Shown: positions 50,950-63,922, counted from the stretch's first letter. The stretch: DNA of 64,000 bases from Rhinopomastus cyanomelas (GCA_013400115.1 VXBP01004577.1:248001-312000); one strand, 5' to 3'. Numbers and translations are program-made. Notes: generated by a model not told the origin, from the letters alone.

Positions 50950-51018
50950 ATAGGGGGATTGGACTAGATGATCTTTTGAGGTCCCTTCCAGTCCCTAATG
51001 TACCGTGATAGTGTGATC
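50950..51018 (+). mobile_element. Short young CR1 LINE 3' end
   Basis: The last 65 bp or so of a CR1: GGGGGATTGGACTAGATGAT, CTTTTGAGGTCCCTTCCAG and a tail with two substitutions (ACCGTGATAGTGTGATC). It is directly followed by the CpG-dense islet. Confidence 0.9.
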
Positions 51019-51240
51019 GCACTTTGTCTTGCTTTAGCGTCTGCGATTTCGTGTACGATAGTGAGGCGTCACAAACTGAAAAGCCCTACGTAATTCCTGT
51101 TCCCGCGTGTGTTCTTTCTGAGTAGGACCGAATTACTCGCCGCATTGCCATCTTTTCATTTAGCTAAGCAAGCGTAATTGCTGATGGCGTTTCTACCTTT
51201 TAAATTCTTTACTTATCTATATTTTTGAACGTCTTATTTG
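51015..51240. promoter_or_regulatory. CpG-dense islet of unknown function
   Basis: By eye about 15 CpG dinucleotides lie in some 215 bp of moderate GC content, where neighbouring DNA has almost none. It begins right after a CR1 tail. No long open frame or repeat family is recognised. It may be an unmethylated regulatory element, or a recently arrived sequence; neither is shown. Confidence 0.3.
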
Positions 51241-51819
51241 GACTGAATTTCAAAATACTTCAAAACAGAATTTGGTATTTCAGTGAAATCTGTATGAATG
51301 CTTAAATCAGATAAAAGAACTTCTTGTTTCTGTGCAGGTTCTCTGTGAACATCAAAGATTTGCATTATTCCGTTTGTTCGCAATAGGGACCTCAAAGTTC
51401 ATATTTGACCACTTTTCTACTTTGATTTCCATGTGTCTTTGGAAATATTTCTTCAGGTTAGACCTTTGCATGCTGTAAATGTTGGCCTTCATGCACAGGA
51501 GTTTAAAAAGTGTGTCATTTTGTTAATGTAAATCAGTAACTGAATGTGATCCTTGTGATGTTCAGTTTAGGGTTGTTTTTTTCCCCAGGAAGCTAAATCA
51601 GATTTGAGTTGTTGTCAATACACTTTAGAAATGACAGCTGAATTACCTCTCATTTTTGTAAGAGTAATTCACAGTTTAAAAGCAGCTGCAAAATGTATTA
51701 AGTAAAAAACTTAAGACACTTATGCTACGTTTACTCTTCCTCTAATGCCTTTAAAACAAAATATTGCCTTTCCACAATCGAAGATTCAAGAGATTTGCTT
51801 CATGAGGAAAAGGAAAGAC

Positions 51820-51838
51820 TCTATGATTCTATGATTCA
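51820..51838 (+). repeat. CR1-like tail remnant
   Basis: CTCTATGATTCTATGATTC matches the tandem tail of CR1, but no CR1 body precedes it. This may be an extremely truncated insertion or chance. Confidence 0.35.
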
Positions 51839-52721
51839 CTGGCTGAGAAAGTGAGAAAAGCTTTTGAATTATGTAGACACAAATGTATTCAGGTCTGTGA
51901 AAAGAATGCCAGTGGATTTGATTGTAAAGTATGAAGGTACAAAAGCCTAGTCTGCTTGCCAGTGAAATTCTGCAAGTACCTAATCCGATGGTACATAAAC
52001 ACTCTGTAAAACATTTAGGGAAATCTTCCCAGTGGACTAATTTTGGTATATCGTATGAGGGTGTCCTGATGTTTTTGACTTATCATTGCTGCCCAAATTC
52101 TGAACTAATTAACTAGTAAGTAGCAAAGATACTAATTTTTCTATTTATTACTGTGTACTATGGTGATGCTTAAAGCCCTTCATCACAGGAAAGTACCTCA
52201 CTTTGCTAGGCAATGGTGTATATGTGGATAAGAAGCAGCAGACCCCATAAACCTTTCAACCTAACTGGAGCACACAGAAAGGTGTAGTTGAACAAACAGA
52301 AAGAAATGGAGTGGTAGGGAAAAAATGGTTTGTATTGATCATATTTGACGTTTTGAGCGAGTCACGATCCAGTTATTGCTAATTCATAGTTGCAACTCCA
52401 TCATCACAAGTGAAACATAAATATCAAATACTGGCTGTAAGCTTTTTGTGAAAACCAAGGAAACAGGACCACTGGATAGTAGCCAGTCACCCAGACTTTA
52501 AGACTCTTGTACCATATGGGAACCATAACTGGTGCTGTTGGCAGTATTTGCGTGTGTGTGTCTGTGCTGAAGCCTACACAAAGTTAGCTCTGTTGAGCTC
52601 TGCATTGTTCCTCGTTGTTTTGATTATCCAGACAAGTTTATTTAAAGATAGGATTACTGTGTTGCACTGTGAACATGTCCATTTTCTTCTGTTCTTATTC
52701 CCTTTTACATACAGAACCAAT

Positions 52722-52722
52722 N
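52722..52722. other. Ambiguous base (N)
   Basis: A single N in an otherwise fully called sequence, at CCAAT-N-GGCTGG. It is an assembly or base-calling ambiguity outside any recognised exon. Confidence 0.99.
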
Positions 52723-55255
52723 GGCTGGAGGAACAATTAATTAATTAATTGATAACAGTAAATATCTGAAATATGAAAGATCAAACTTTTCATTCAGATT
52801 GAAATTTCTTTCCAAAATACCAGTGCATAGAACTGACATTTAGCCTCACTCTCTGATCCACTTGATTGAATGATTTGCGCAACACGAAAACACTCAATTT
52901 TCATAATATTAAAAAATATTAATGATTGTCTTCTAGAATGTCAGTTATTGTAGCTTATAGAAACTCTGCCAGAGATGCTGAAAAACCTGGTTTCAAGTGC
53001 TTGGTACAATAAAGACAGGCAAAGCAGACACTCGTACTCCTAAGAGTGGAACTTGATTTATAATGTTCATGTTTGAACACAATTTTTTTTAGTCAATCTG
53101 AGAGATTTGTTCCTGTCTTCTCATCATGCTATAGCTTCAAGAGAAGCATGGACTTTTATTCAGTTTGTTCACTTCTTTGTTTTTCAAAGAAGGTGTAGCA
53201 GATATAAATGTATTTTCTGAATTTTGTGATGAAATAAGACGTATTTATGGTTTTGAATTTTTAATTTTGCAAAGATTAATCACACATTGGCTTTTCCATT
53301 CCCTTGAAATAATCTAAGATATAAAACAGTTGGTTTATCTATGATTTATGAAACTTAATGTGAAATGTAGGTTTAATATTTGGAGAGATCTTTTATACTT
53401 TGGTGTAATAATTCTTTGAAAAATGCATTTCTTGTGTGTTATTGTGCAGACCTTCCAGAATATTGGTCATTGTTTGCTTGCTAAAGATGGTAGATGTAGA
53501 TGTGAATTACAAACTGTGAAAGGCAATTACTAGTAATATCTACTGAAAACATTCTAAATCCGACTTCTTACCACACGCCACATAGATATATGAAGTTTAG
53601 AAAATCAAATGCAGAAGTTCTGGCGCATACTTCTGTAGGAATGTTTGGCTATGGGCTTGGTTATTTTGGGGATTGACTTTGATGTGAGTACTGAACACAG
53701 TATTTGACATTATGAAGCAAGGTTTAAGATAAGACCTTCATAAATCAATCAAGTATTCGATACAATAAATACCCAGTGGTATTTTTGGTACAATACATAG
53801 TATTTACATATTTTTATTATAAACTAAGAAGAACCAACTTCTTGGCTGCAATGCTGGCTTTATTAATTTCAGGCTGGCAGTTCAGGGTGGAGATTAGCCC
53901 ATTCTTCAGGCTGAAGCCTGTTGTAGTAAGCTGATTGTTAAAGTCCTTGGACATCAAGAAGGAGGGCATTAGAGAGCAAAATTTCTGTGTGTCTGCTGTC
54001 TGCAGAAAGTATACCAAATCCCTTCATCCACAAGCACATTGATCATGTCACACTGTACAATTTCAGATACAAGGGGTTCCATAAAGTAAGTCCAATACCG
54101 GCATATTTTGTTTTGTTTCAGAAGGGTTAATGAAAATTGACAGTGTTACACCACTGGGGCTTTGATTATGTTAGCTAACCAGTAAGCCTTTGTCTTCATA
54201 ATAATAAGCAAAATTTCACTGTTCATGAAGTAGGGGTACTTACATGTAAGACATTCTGCCTTTGCACCGTTGCCAAAAGTGATGGAGTTTGGCTTCAGTG
54301 TGGGTTAAGCTTCAGACTTCAGGTTATTTTTCAGAATTTCAGAGTACTAAAGTTCATGATGCGTAGCAAGTGTTCTGTTAAAATCTGACTGATCCCAGAT
54401 GGGAAAAAAAACCAGAAGCATAAAGGGAGATCAACTTATCTTTGCCCAAACTCTGTGCTTTAGGAGACCTCTATTTTGGTAACATTTGGATAACAAACCT
54501 AGAGGCTGGCGTAAAGTGCCTCTTGGCACATTTTAAACATCTTTTAGTCATAAAAAGAAGCACGTCCCACAAACTGTAGGTTTGTTGGAGCTGTTTAACA
54601 GTAGCTGTGCCCTGCAGCTTTTAGTGATAAATGAGCTGCTTCACATAAGTGCAATTGCAGCCAACTGTGCAGAAGGAGTCATTAAAAAAAAATCTAAATA
54701 GACATTTTTGAAGCTTAAAAATGCACAAACAAAGTATGTTAAATCAAAATATATGCTGCTCCTTTTAATGGAAAAGATTGCTACTGGTTAAATCTGCCAG
54801 ATTCAATAGGTGTGCCAAAAAGTCAAGGAATCTGGCAGAGTCCAAAGACAGCAATTCCATCTTTTCATCTATATTTCTTTTCTGCCTTTATCTTGCTTTA
54901 GAAAATGCAGAGAATGTCTTTTCCTTCCGACCTGGCACTATTTCTGAACCACAGAAACAGAGAGTAGCTTCTTGCACCGGTCTTATCCTTGTGACTATGA
55001 GAAATGTTTCTTTCTAATTTGGCAATAATAAGAAAGAAAACTATTAGAATATTTTTATGTTTTTTTGAATATCTTAGTTAAATTGTCATGTATTAAAATT
55101 CATTTTCTTAAGTGAGAGATACTGTGCTTAATGCACAAGGGCAGAGTGCCAGGTAATTATTTTGGCATTCAGCTGATCAAAAATAGTTTCCCTGTACATA
55201 AGGAGCTATTGAAAAAAGCTGAATGTAAGAAATACCAAGAGCTATATATAAATAT

Positions 55256-55274
55256 ACACACACACACACACACA
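55256..55274. repeat. (CA)n microsatellite
   Basis: About nine CA units lie in a longer alternating AT/TA/CA tract (about 55242-55288). A likely polymorphic dinucleotide repeat. Confidence 0.9.
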
Positions 55275-55786
55275 TATGTATATATATGAATTGTCACTCA
55301 GGAGTCTTTAATGTACCACATTATGCATTCATTGTTATCATCGATGGAAAGTTCTTTTCTAGTTCTTCCTGTAGAATCCATCACTCGATTCAAATTGGCT
55401 TTGAGCCCTAGTCATTGCAAGGTTTTTTGTGTTGCCATTTCAAAGAGCACTCTGCTGTATCTTGTAAGTCATATGGCACATCTCGCTGCTGTCGCTTTCA
55501 AGATAAAGGTGCTAAGGAAAATTCCACTATGGACAGGCTCTGGTGTTATTCTGTCCAGTCAGTATTCTGTCCTCCAGCATCAAATCTAAAGTGGGATGAG
55601 TACAGGTTTCTTTGATCACTTCATCTCTGTACGTGTATCTGTGCCATCTGCACAAATCCAACACTCATTAGATTGAATCAGTTAGTTCACAGAATTCCAA
55701 AGTGATAATTGCTGGACTCCAGGGTTGTTATAGGCTAATGGATATATAGGTCTGTCATACATTTGTGTTGGATTTTCTGGACCTTG

Positions 55787-56094
55787 CAGAATTATTGAGG
55801 CTGGAAAAGACCTTTAAGATCATCAAGTCCAGCCTATGGCCTAACATCAGCACATCGGCTAGACCGTGGCACTAAGTGCCACATCCAACCTCTTCTTAAA
55901 TGCCTCCAGGGACGAGCACTCTACCACTTCCCTGGGCAGCCCATTCCAGTGTCTGATCACCCTTTCTGTGGGGAAGTGCTTCCTAAAATCCAACCTAAAC
56001 CTTCCCGGCACAGCTTCAGGTCCCGTCCTCTTCTCCTATTGCTAGTTGCCAGTTGCCCAGGAGAAGAGCTCAACCCCCACCCGTCTACAACTTC
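55787..56094 (-). mobile_element. CR1 LINE 3' fragment, distinct subfamily
   Basis: Minus-strand CR1 of the older type: AGAATTATTGAGGCTGGAAA, AGACCTTTAAGATCATCAAG, CCACATCCAACCTCTTC, TTCCCTGGGCAGCCCATTCC and TCCTATTGCTAGTTGCCAG. The tail repeats are short or lost. The open frame across it on the + strand is antisense and not a gene. Confidence 0.92.
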
Positions 56095-56604
56095 CTGGTA
56101 CATTCACTGCATAGAGAAAGTGTTATCAGCCATTTACTTCTCAATGCATTTTGTCTTTTATCAGTTGTATGGTTATTCATGTGAGTAATCTTGTTGGTAT
56201 TGGGAATTGTTGAATGGACTGTGCTTGGATTTAATCACCAAAAAAACCCCTTACGTGTTAATCACCAGAAGCAGCATTTAACTGTCACAATAGCGGTGCA
56301 TGGTAATGTTTTTCCACAACACAGATTTTAGGAAGGCACTGAAATTTCCAACACTGGTAAAAATATTTTAAGACAACTAGATCAGTCTCTTGAGCATTTC
56401 TTCATGAGCAGAGACATGGAGTTGTTTATAAGAAATTGACTCCTCAATATAAAATAATTTATTCCTTGTGTTTTTCTCCAGAAACAAAAAAGTAATGGTG
56501 TCTCTTTCATTTTATGTTCATCGTTCATTGCTTTAATTTCCTTTTGTGTGTCATACATTTAATTCTCTGATATCATATATTTGAATCTTCAGATGTGACT
56601 GAAC

Positions 56605-56900
56605 TGCTTGAAAGGAGGCTTTAGTGAGGTGGGGATCAATCCATTCTCCCAACAAGTGATAGGACTAGAGGAAATGGGTTGTACCAGGGCAGGTTCAGGT
56701 TGGATATTAGAAGAATTTCTTCACCAAAGGTGTTATTGGTCACTGGAACAGACTGCCCAGGGAAGTGGCAGGGTCATGATCCTTGGAGGTATTTAAAAGG
56801 CATGTAGATGTGGTGCTCAGGACATAATTTAGTGGTGTCCTGGCAATGCTGCCTCAATAGTTGGACATGATGATCTATTTCAACCAAAATGATTCCATGG
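56605..56900 (+). mobile_element. CR1 LINE 3' fragment, older copy
   Basis: Plus-strand CR1 3' region: AAGGAGGCTTTAGTGAGGTG, GGTTGGATATTAGAAGAATT, ACTGCCCAGGGAAGTGGC, TGATCCTTGGAGGTATTTAA, ending AACCAAAATGATTCCATG. It is noticeably diverged. Confidence 0.9.
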
Positions 56901-59618
56901 ACTATATGCAGACAGTTGCCCATGAAGAGCACAGCTAATATCTTCGTGACATGAAGTTTTGTATTTGTATGAATAAAACTGAGCTGCATTCATAATCTAG
57001 ACATCTAGTTATGCTGTGTTCCAACGGAACTTTTCCTAGTGTGTGTACTGGTCTGAAATGAGCCTATAGGTTGAACAGTACCAGTCATCTTGCAGTTTAT
57101 GTAAATGTATGCACTGTTGCCACCTACACATCTGAACACATGGGATTATAGATCAGCCTTCCTGTATGACACAAAACAAACCAGTTTTTAAATGCTCTGG
57201 TTTATTATTTGATATAAGTGCTATTGCATGGATCTGCAGTGAGAACATCCTACTTTTATCCCTAGACTTTTAGGGGTAAGTTTTACTGTCAAAAGCACCC
57301 CACTGGTTTAGATTATAATGACCATAGAGAGACAGAAATTTAGCTAAAGCTGTATGAACTGTAGAGATCAAAATCAGTGCTTGGAACTGAACACAGAAGA
57401 GAGTTTGAGATCAGTTCACTCGTACCATTAGATCTAACATACTTCTAGAATACTAGCACAGTCAGACTGTGCACCCTGTTCTCAGGATAAGATGCAACTT
57501 GGCTTCTCTTGTTGCTGTTCAATGCTGCCTTGAAGGACAGCCTAGTGATAGAGATATCAGACAACCCAGTAGGAAGAAATGTACCATCTTTGCAGGGTGT
57601 TGCTGAGAAGTCAGGCAGAACTCTTCTGTATGTGCAGATTAACAGATAGTTTTAACCTCTCTTTTTTATCTTGGACTCGCTGCTGATAGTTTATTTGCAA
57701 CTGCCCCTTCTTACCTTTCATATACTCTTCACATGACTGTTAGAGACAGGTAAAATTGTAGTATTCATATTAACAGTAATTTTTAACAGATTTGGAAAAC
57801 CAGTACTAAATCAGCAATTCTTTCTCAATTTCCTGTACTGCTTCAGTAGTACTTAAGCTGTAAAAGGCAGGGTAAAAGTCACGCTCCTGTAAAGTGGAGA
57901 AGAAAGCAAAGTGTTAGAAAGCAAGTAGTCGTGGAAGAGAGGCAGGAAATACAAAGTAGAAAGACTGATCAGGCTGGCAACAATACAACCAAATTATGAA
58001 AGGAAAAACCATTAGTGAATCAAGTTTACTGTTTTGGATGTCCATTGCATGTAGTAAATAAGTGAACTTAATTTTAAAATCTTAATAACATTAATTTCCA
58101 ATGAATTGAAAAATGCTTTTGTAAAATGTCACTATACTGAGATCTCAAAAAAATTCTTTATTCTCTCTATCCCACCAAAGGCTTTTATGTGTTAATCTTC
58201 TCTTGAAAACTACAATGAACTAAAAATAAAATAGAGAAAGTGGTTCAAATAAAAATGTGTTGTGAGACCCTGGGCTTCATCACTTCTGGATTATCAGATC
58301 TGCTTTTTGTGGGATGACTGTCATAGCCCATAAGGCTCTTTGTGCATTGGAATGTTCATGAGGGTTGAATTCTTTTTTGTTATTGCAACAAGCAATAAAT
58401 AACAGTCTTACAGCAGACTCAAACTGTCTGCCTTTAAAATTGTACCTTTTCAACACAGATCCACAACAATTCTTACTGCTAGTTTTCCTTACCTATAATT
58501 ATATTTGGGTGGTATGTTTTTATTTAGTTAGAATTACATCCGAAATTGTTGGAAATATACTGAAGTCCCATACACAAGATGGGAAAACCTCTAAACTTTG
58601 TGTGTTTTAAAGTAGCATGCCAGTTTACAGTTTTTTAACCCATTTTACATTCCACTGTTGAGCATTTTATTCACTTTCTCTTTGTCACTAATATTCAGAG
58701 TTTTCTGACCACTTGTTATGCCTTTGCACAGTAGGGGTGCACCCTTCTCTGAGCAATTAATTGGTTATAAATAATAATTAATACTGGTGAAGCTGAGAAC
58801 AAGCTGTGGCACTTCTTCATATTTTGTAAATATGTAAAAGCTTGGAAATATGTATGTGTCCTTGAAGTGTGTAACATACTGTGATTCCCTTAGTCATTCA
58901 GGTTGTATTTCCCCAAAGTAATGGAATGCAGCAGTTAACCAAGGATTTATCAGGATTGCTGTCCCCATTGTACTAGACACAATTCAGACGCACTGGAGAA
59001 ATATAGTCCATGTCCCAAACACCTTTCAGTGTACTTGTAATGCAGGAGTTGACTAAGCAAAATATGTAGACAAAACAGAGACAGATAGCAGGTAGGAAAA
59101 AAAGAAAAGAGAAACTACATTCAAATCTGTGATGTAAAATTCATAGAAGTTCACTGGAGTTGTGTATTTGAAAGATATAGTCAACACCTCATGGTAAGGC
59201 ACCAGTTTTTATATATTTAGAGCACTTCACTAAATCTGTCAAGCCCTACTCTTTTTTCTCCTTTGTTTCCCAGAATTTTGTGTGATTCAGCTTACCACCT
59301 GCTGTTCTGTCACATGCAGTCATACAGCAAAAAATAACAACTTGCCGAGGAGAAGTCACCTGTCTGAAGTGCTGAGATAGGTGAAACGGTTTAATATCTG
59401 GAAGTGCTCTACAAAATGCAGACAAGCTTGTCCTCATCCTGACACATCCTAAACCTGTTTGCAGAAAGTGCGCAGCTTTGCCCACCCCTGTGCTCTATCG
59501 CTGGTGTTCTAAGGAAGGAAGGTAAAGATGCGAATGAAGTGACAGCTCCCAGCCAGGCTGCTGGCCACTAGCACTTTTAGGTGTACCTTAGCCCAAGCTG
59601 CATCCTTCAGACCTCCTT

Positions 59619-60077
59619 ATCACAGTATCACAGTAATGATAAGGTTGGAAAAGACCTTAAAGATCATCCAGTCCAACCTAAATCCAAATAAACCCAGTAA
59701 ACCTAACATCTAACATCTAGATCATGCCACTCAGCACCTCATCCAGCCTAACCTTGAACACCTCCAGGGACAGCGACTCAAACACCTCTGTGGGCAGCCC
59801 ATTCCAAAACCAGATCCCTCTTTCAGTGAAAAATCTTTTCCTAATGTCAAGTCTAAACCTCCCCTGATGGAGCTTAAGACTGTGACCTCTTGTCCTGTCT
59901 CCAGTGGCCAGGGAGAAAAGACCAACCCCTGCCTGACTACAACCACCTTTTAGATAGTTATAGACAGCGATAAGGTTGACCCTGAGCCTCCTCTTTTCCA
60001 GGCTAAACAAACCCAGCTCCCTCAGCCTCTCCTCGCAGGGCTGATCTTCCAGCCCCTTCACCAATTGAGTTGCCCTT
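59619..60077 (-). mobile_element. CR1 LINE with open ORF2 C-terminus
   Basis: The minus strand encodes an uninterrupted 115-codon frame (59717-60064) of the CR1 ORF2 C-terminus: LRELGLFSLEKRRLRVNLIA, YNYLKGGCSQAGVGLFSL and IRKRFFTERGIWFWNGLPTE. It is followed by the 3' UTR and tail (ATCACAGTATCACAG on the + strand). The 5' end is truncated near 60077. This is a LINE remnant, not a host gene. Confidence 0.95.
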
Positions 60078-61693
60078 CCGATCCCTCCTAGTCATGTTTG
60101 GGAGACTCACAAAGGTTGTTTAGCTTTTTCCATGTCTATCAGAATGGAGATGTGTTTCATGAGAAGAAAGGAGAGGAAGGAAAACAAAGCTAGGTCCAGG
60201 CTTGCTAGGATTTGTCCCTCTTCAGCCAGAAAGCTTCAGTTCCCACCTCTTTCCATTCAGAGTGAGTGAACTAGGCTTCACCAGGGATTGCTCTGACATC
60301 AGTCCCACAGATGTGAGACAGTGCCAAGAGGGAAGTGCCCCAGTGTGTGTCTGCCTTGCCCATCTTTTGCCTTTACTAGAATTTCTTGGTACTGAATTTG
60401 TAGATCTGCTAGTTCAGTGTTCGCTGACACGCAGGGCTTTATGTCTGAATTCTGTTCTGTTTATGCTACATAAGAAAAACAATATCAGCAAACACCCCAG
60501 AACTTACATGAGTATCTTAGGATGCTTGAGCACAGGACAGGTTGCCTTTCCCTTTCATTCAGCTGAAAGAGGAAATCTGGGCACTGACTTGAATTTCAGT
60601 TTAGAAACAGTGACTTAGCCTAACCTTCATTAGGCTTTGATTTTAGAGTAGGTTTTATTATTTACAGTTTAATTTTATAAGAAGTATTTCCATAGGACTA
60701 TGTGTAACGTAACACTCAAACTGAATGCTTTAATATTTTCCAGTGTACAATATGGTGTTGAAAGTTAAAAAATGCTGCCTGGATCTAGACTGATACTTTC
60801 TTGGATAAGCTTCTACCATATGCTTTTCTTTAAAGTATTTTTTCTTTTAGATTAGATTTATAAAAAGCATGTGAAAAATGTCTTTTTTGGAAATGAAGTG
60901 TTAAACAATTAGAAAATCATAGTGTTAGAAATTCAGCATCCTTTAGGAAACATTGCGTCTAAAAGAAGTCAGATGCTAAACCTAAATTTAAAAACAAAAA
61001 AAAGCAAGTCCTACCACCAGCTAGAAATGCTCTGTCAATCTACAAGATGTTGTACTGGAGTGAACGTCTTCAGTTCCAGGAATTTAGGCTCTGTGTGAAC
61101 TCTGACGAGTTTTCCAGTATAGATACAAATCTTGTTGAATTTGTTTGTCCATATTTCATTCTTACTAGAAATAAAATCAAATAAAATTTGTTTTACAGGG
61201 CAGAAAACCTAAAGGAGCCAGAAAAAAAAAAGATAAATATTTTGTAGTTTATTTCTTTATTATTTGCTTTCATGTCCAGAGACTCCAGGTTATTCAATAA
61301 GCTGGTGTTTATCTGTTTTGTATGAGCAAGCAAACCTCTTTGCAGGTTCTGCACTTTCCACTGCTTTGGAGAGCTTGTAGACACCCGACTTGTGTCTCCT
61401 TGTCTACAAATAACTCCTTACTTAATGATTAATAGATGCAAAACAGTATTCTTTCTGGAAACACCCCTTCCTGAGGAGCAGTTTTACTGAAAAGGATGTG
61501 GAGGTTTTGGTAGACGGCAGAACATTAGCCAGCAATATGTCCTGACAGCAAAGACAACGCAATACTGGGCTGTAAAAGCAGGAGCACAGCCAGTAAGTAG
61601 ATTGAGTGAGGTAGTTGTTCCCCTCAGTACTTGTGAGAGTACACATAGAATGCTACACCTAGCTTTGGCTGTCAGTACAGGAAAGATATGGAG

Positions 61694-61934
61694 CATAAGA
61701 GGTTCCATATCAATATCAGAAGGAACTTCTTCACAGTGAGGGTGACAGAGCACTGGAACAGGCTGCCCAGGGGACTTGTGAAGTCTCCTTCACTGGAGAC
61801 ATTTAAGACCTGCCTGGGTGTGTTCCTGTGCAACTTGGTCTAGGTGATACTGCTGTGTCAGGGGGATTGGACTGGATGATCTTTCAAGGTCCCTTCCAAT
61901 CCCTAATGATTCTATGATCTGTGAAACTGTGATA
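61694..61934 (+). mobile_element. Young CR1 LINE 3' fragment
   Basis: Plus-strand CR1: AGAGGTTCCATATCAATATC, AGAAGGAACTTCTTCACAGT, CACTGGAACAGGCTGCCCAG, TGTGTCAGGGGGATTGGACT and tail CTAATGATTCTATGATCTGT. It directly abuts an older CR1 in the same orientation. Confidence 0.94.
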
Positions 61935-61936
61935 GT

Positions 61937-62375
61937 TTCAGCAGAGGCCCACTAGGATGATCAAGAGCTGGAGCACTTGCCCTATGAGGAAAAACCAAGG
62001 AAATGGCTTTTTCATCGTGGAAAAGAGAGGTCTTCAAGTGGATTCAACAGTAGCCTTCTGGTACCTACAAGGAGGTCAGTCATCATAAAGACAGAGCTAG
62101 AATAACCATGGCAAGAGGATGAGGGAGAACAGGCATAAAATTGAAACCAGAGTTAACTGAGTGTGAGGAAAACCTCCTTCTCTACACGGATAGTTGACCA
62201 CTGCAATAGATTGTTCAAAGAGTCGAGCCATCTCCATCCTTGGAGGTTTTCAAGATCAGGCTGGATAAAATGTTGAGCAACCTGTTCTAACCTTGTAGCT
62301 GACTCTGCTTTGTGCTTGATGTTGGCCGAGAGACCTCCTGAGATCCCTTCCCTTCTGAATTATTCCATGATTGTG
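61937..62375 (+). mobile_element. Older CR1 LINE 3' fragment
   Basis: Diverged plus-strand CR1: CCCACTAGGATGATCAAGAG, GGAGCACTTGCCCTATGAGG, then ACCACTGCAATAGATTGTTC, TCCATCCTTGGAGGTTTTCA, CAAGATCAGGCTGGATAAA and an eroded tail TTATTCCATGATTGTG. It is older than its upstream neighbour. Confidence 0.88.
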
Positions 62376-63588
62376 CCATCCTAATATAGGGTCACAGCTC
62401 TGAGCTATTTTAAAGCTGGGATCGTAATAGCAACATCTTAATTGTTCTGAACATTTAAATGATTTGTCTGTGCATTACTCTTGCTTTTGGATTCCAGCGA
62501 TTCTACATATGCTCTGTACGTTCTGTACGTTCTCCAAACAGCTTGTATTTGTGCTTATTTGCTGGTGTGACTTGCTAACTGTGCAAAAAATATTGGACTC
62601 TTGCCTTAGTATGTAGATACCTGCCAACAGAAGATGAAGGCTACATGGTGCTGCAAATGCTGTCTCTATCTATGGAAAGTGCCTCCTGGGCACCAGAAAG
62701 AAGCATTTGCACCACGTGCTTTTTACTGCTCTCTGCAACTGTTAACATTTACACGTGTCAGAAAACAACATCTGCACTGTAAAGGGAAGGGATACATCAG
62801 GTTCAAGGGCGCTGCGTCAAGAAAAAGAGCGTTACATATATTGCAGTGGTGCACTGGAATACAAACAGATTTCTTGGGCTTGTCAAGCATATCTGTGTGG
62901 CTGCAGTCTGTGGATGCCATCTGTAAATCCATTTCCATACCTGAACTGAATGACCCAAATTGTCACTAAATTGAGCTGAACTCGAGGGAGGGTTAAGGAA
63001 TGATGGTCAGTAAGTGAAAGTATTTCAACTGGCTTGGCAGGTAAAACACGAATAATATTTTTCTTCATTTAAGGTAGGTTTTATGTAAAAATCTTCAAAG
63101 TTAGATTTTTAAATAGAGAATTAGCTATATCTATTGAAAGTTTTTGCATTTTCAGTAGTCTTCTCTTGAGCTCTCTTTTTGTTAGCCCTGAAGGAATAGG
63201 CTGACTGGCAAATGTTGCTGTGTATCTGCTGCGGCAGCTACTCCTGTGTTTCCAAGAGTATTTCTTTGAGGTTGTATTGTGTAAATGCTGAATCACAGTG
63301 TAGTACAAGCTTTTGTATGACATGGCAAGCAGTTTAGAAGAACAAAAAATTGCAGAGCAGCTGATTCTTGATCCCCTGAACTCAGAAGGAAAAAAAAAAG
63401 ATCAGTATTTGATGGCTTTGTAAAATCAGTTTCCTTTGCTTGCATTAGTATCACTGATTGGTTTTTTAGGTACCTTGAACCAGTGCCATAGTGTTATGTT
63501 CTGTGATACCTAACCCTGATTTCCCAAAAAGTACCTGCAACAAGGAGCACAGAGCCTCCCCTACAGCCACTGTAATTGCTGAATACTG

Positions 63589-63922
63589 AATCATAGAATC
63601 ACAGAATCATTAGGGATTGGAAGGGACCTCGAAAGATCATCTAGTCCAATCCCCCTGCCACAGGAAGGTCACCTAGACCAAATCACCCAGAGACACGTCC
63701 AGGTGGGTTTTAAACATCGCCAGTGAAGGAGACCCCACAAACCTCTGGGCAGCCCCTTTCAGTGCTCTGTCACCCTCAGTGTGAAGAAGTTCCTTCTCAT
63801 ATTGATGTGGAACCTCCTGTGTTCCAGCTCACACCCATTGCCCCTTGTCCTACCATTAGATGACACTGAGAAGAGCCTGGCTCCATCCTCCTGACACCCA
63901 CCCTTCACATATTTATAAACGT
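63589..63922 (-). mobile_element. Young CR1 LINE 3' fragment
   Basis: Minus-strand CR1 with a clean tail (AATCATAGAATCACAGAATC), GGGATTGGAAGGGACCTCG, and the ORF2 3' end through TAGATGACACTGAGAAGAGC to about TTCACATATTTATAAACG. Same subfamily as the copies at 3530 and 4684. Confidence 0.94.

Noticed and set aside
52728..52752. AATTAATTAATTAATTG tract as a possible protein-binding palindrome
   Set aside because: Simple AT tetranucleotide repeat. Similar tracts occur by chance elsewhere, as at 43983.
60202..60618. 138-codon open frame, the longest outside exons and CR1
   Set aside because: It starts with TTG and shows no recognisable domain or known relative. Cysteine- and serine-rich translation of non-coding DNA is likely.
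62513..62533. 9-bp tandem TCTGTACGT repeat
   Set aside because: Only two units and a partial third. Too small to call a meaningful repeat.
62634..62969. Overlapping open frames on both strands, one of 111 codons
   Set aside because: No conserved pattern, no splice context that fits ODAD2, and different frames compete equally.
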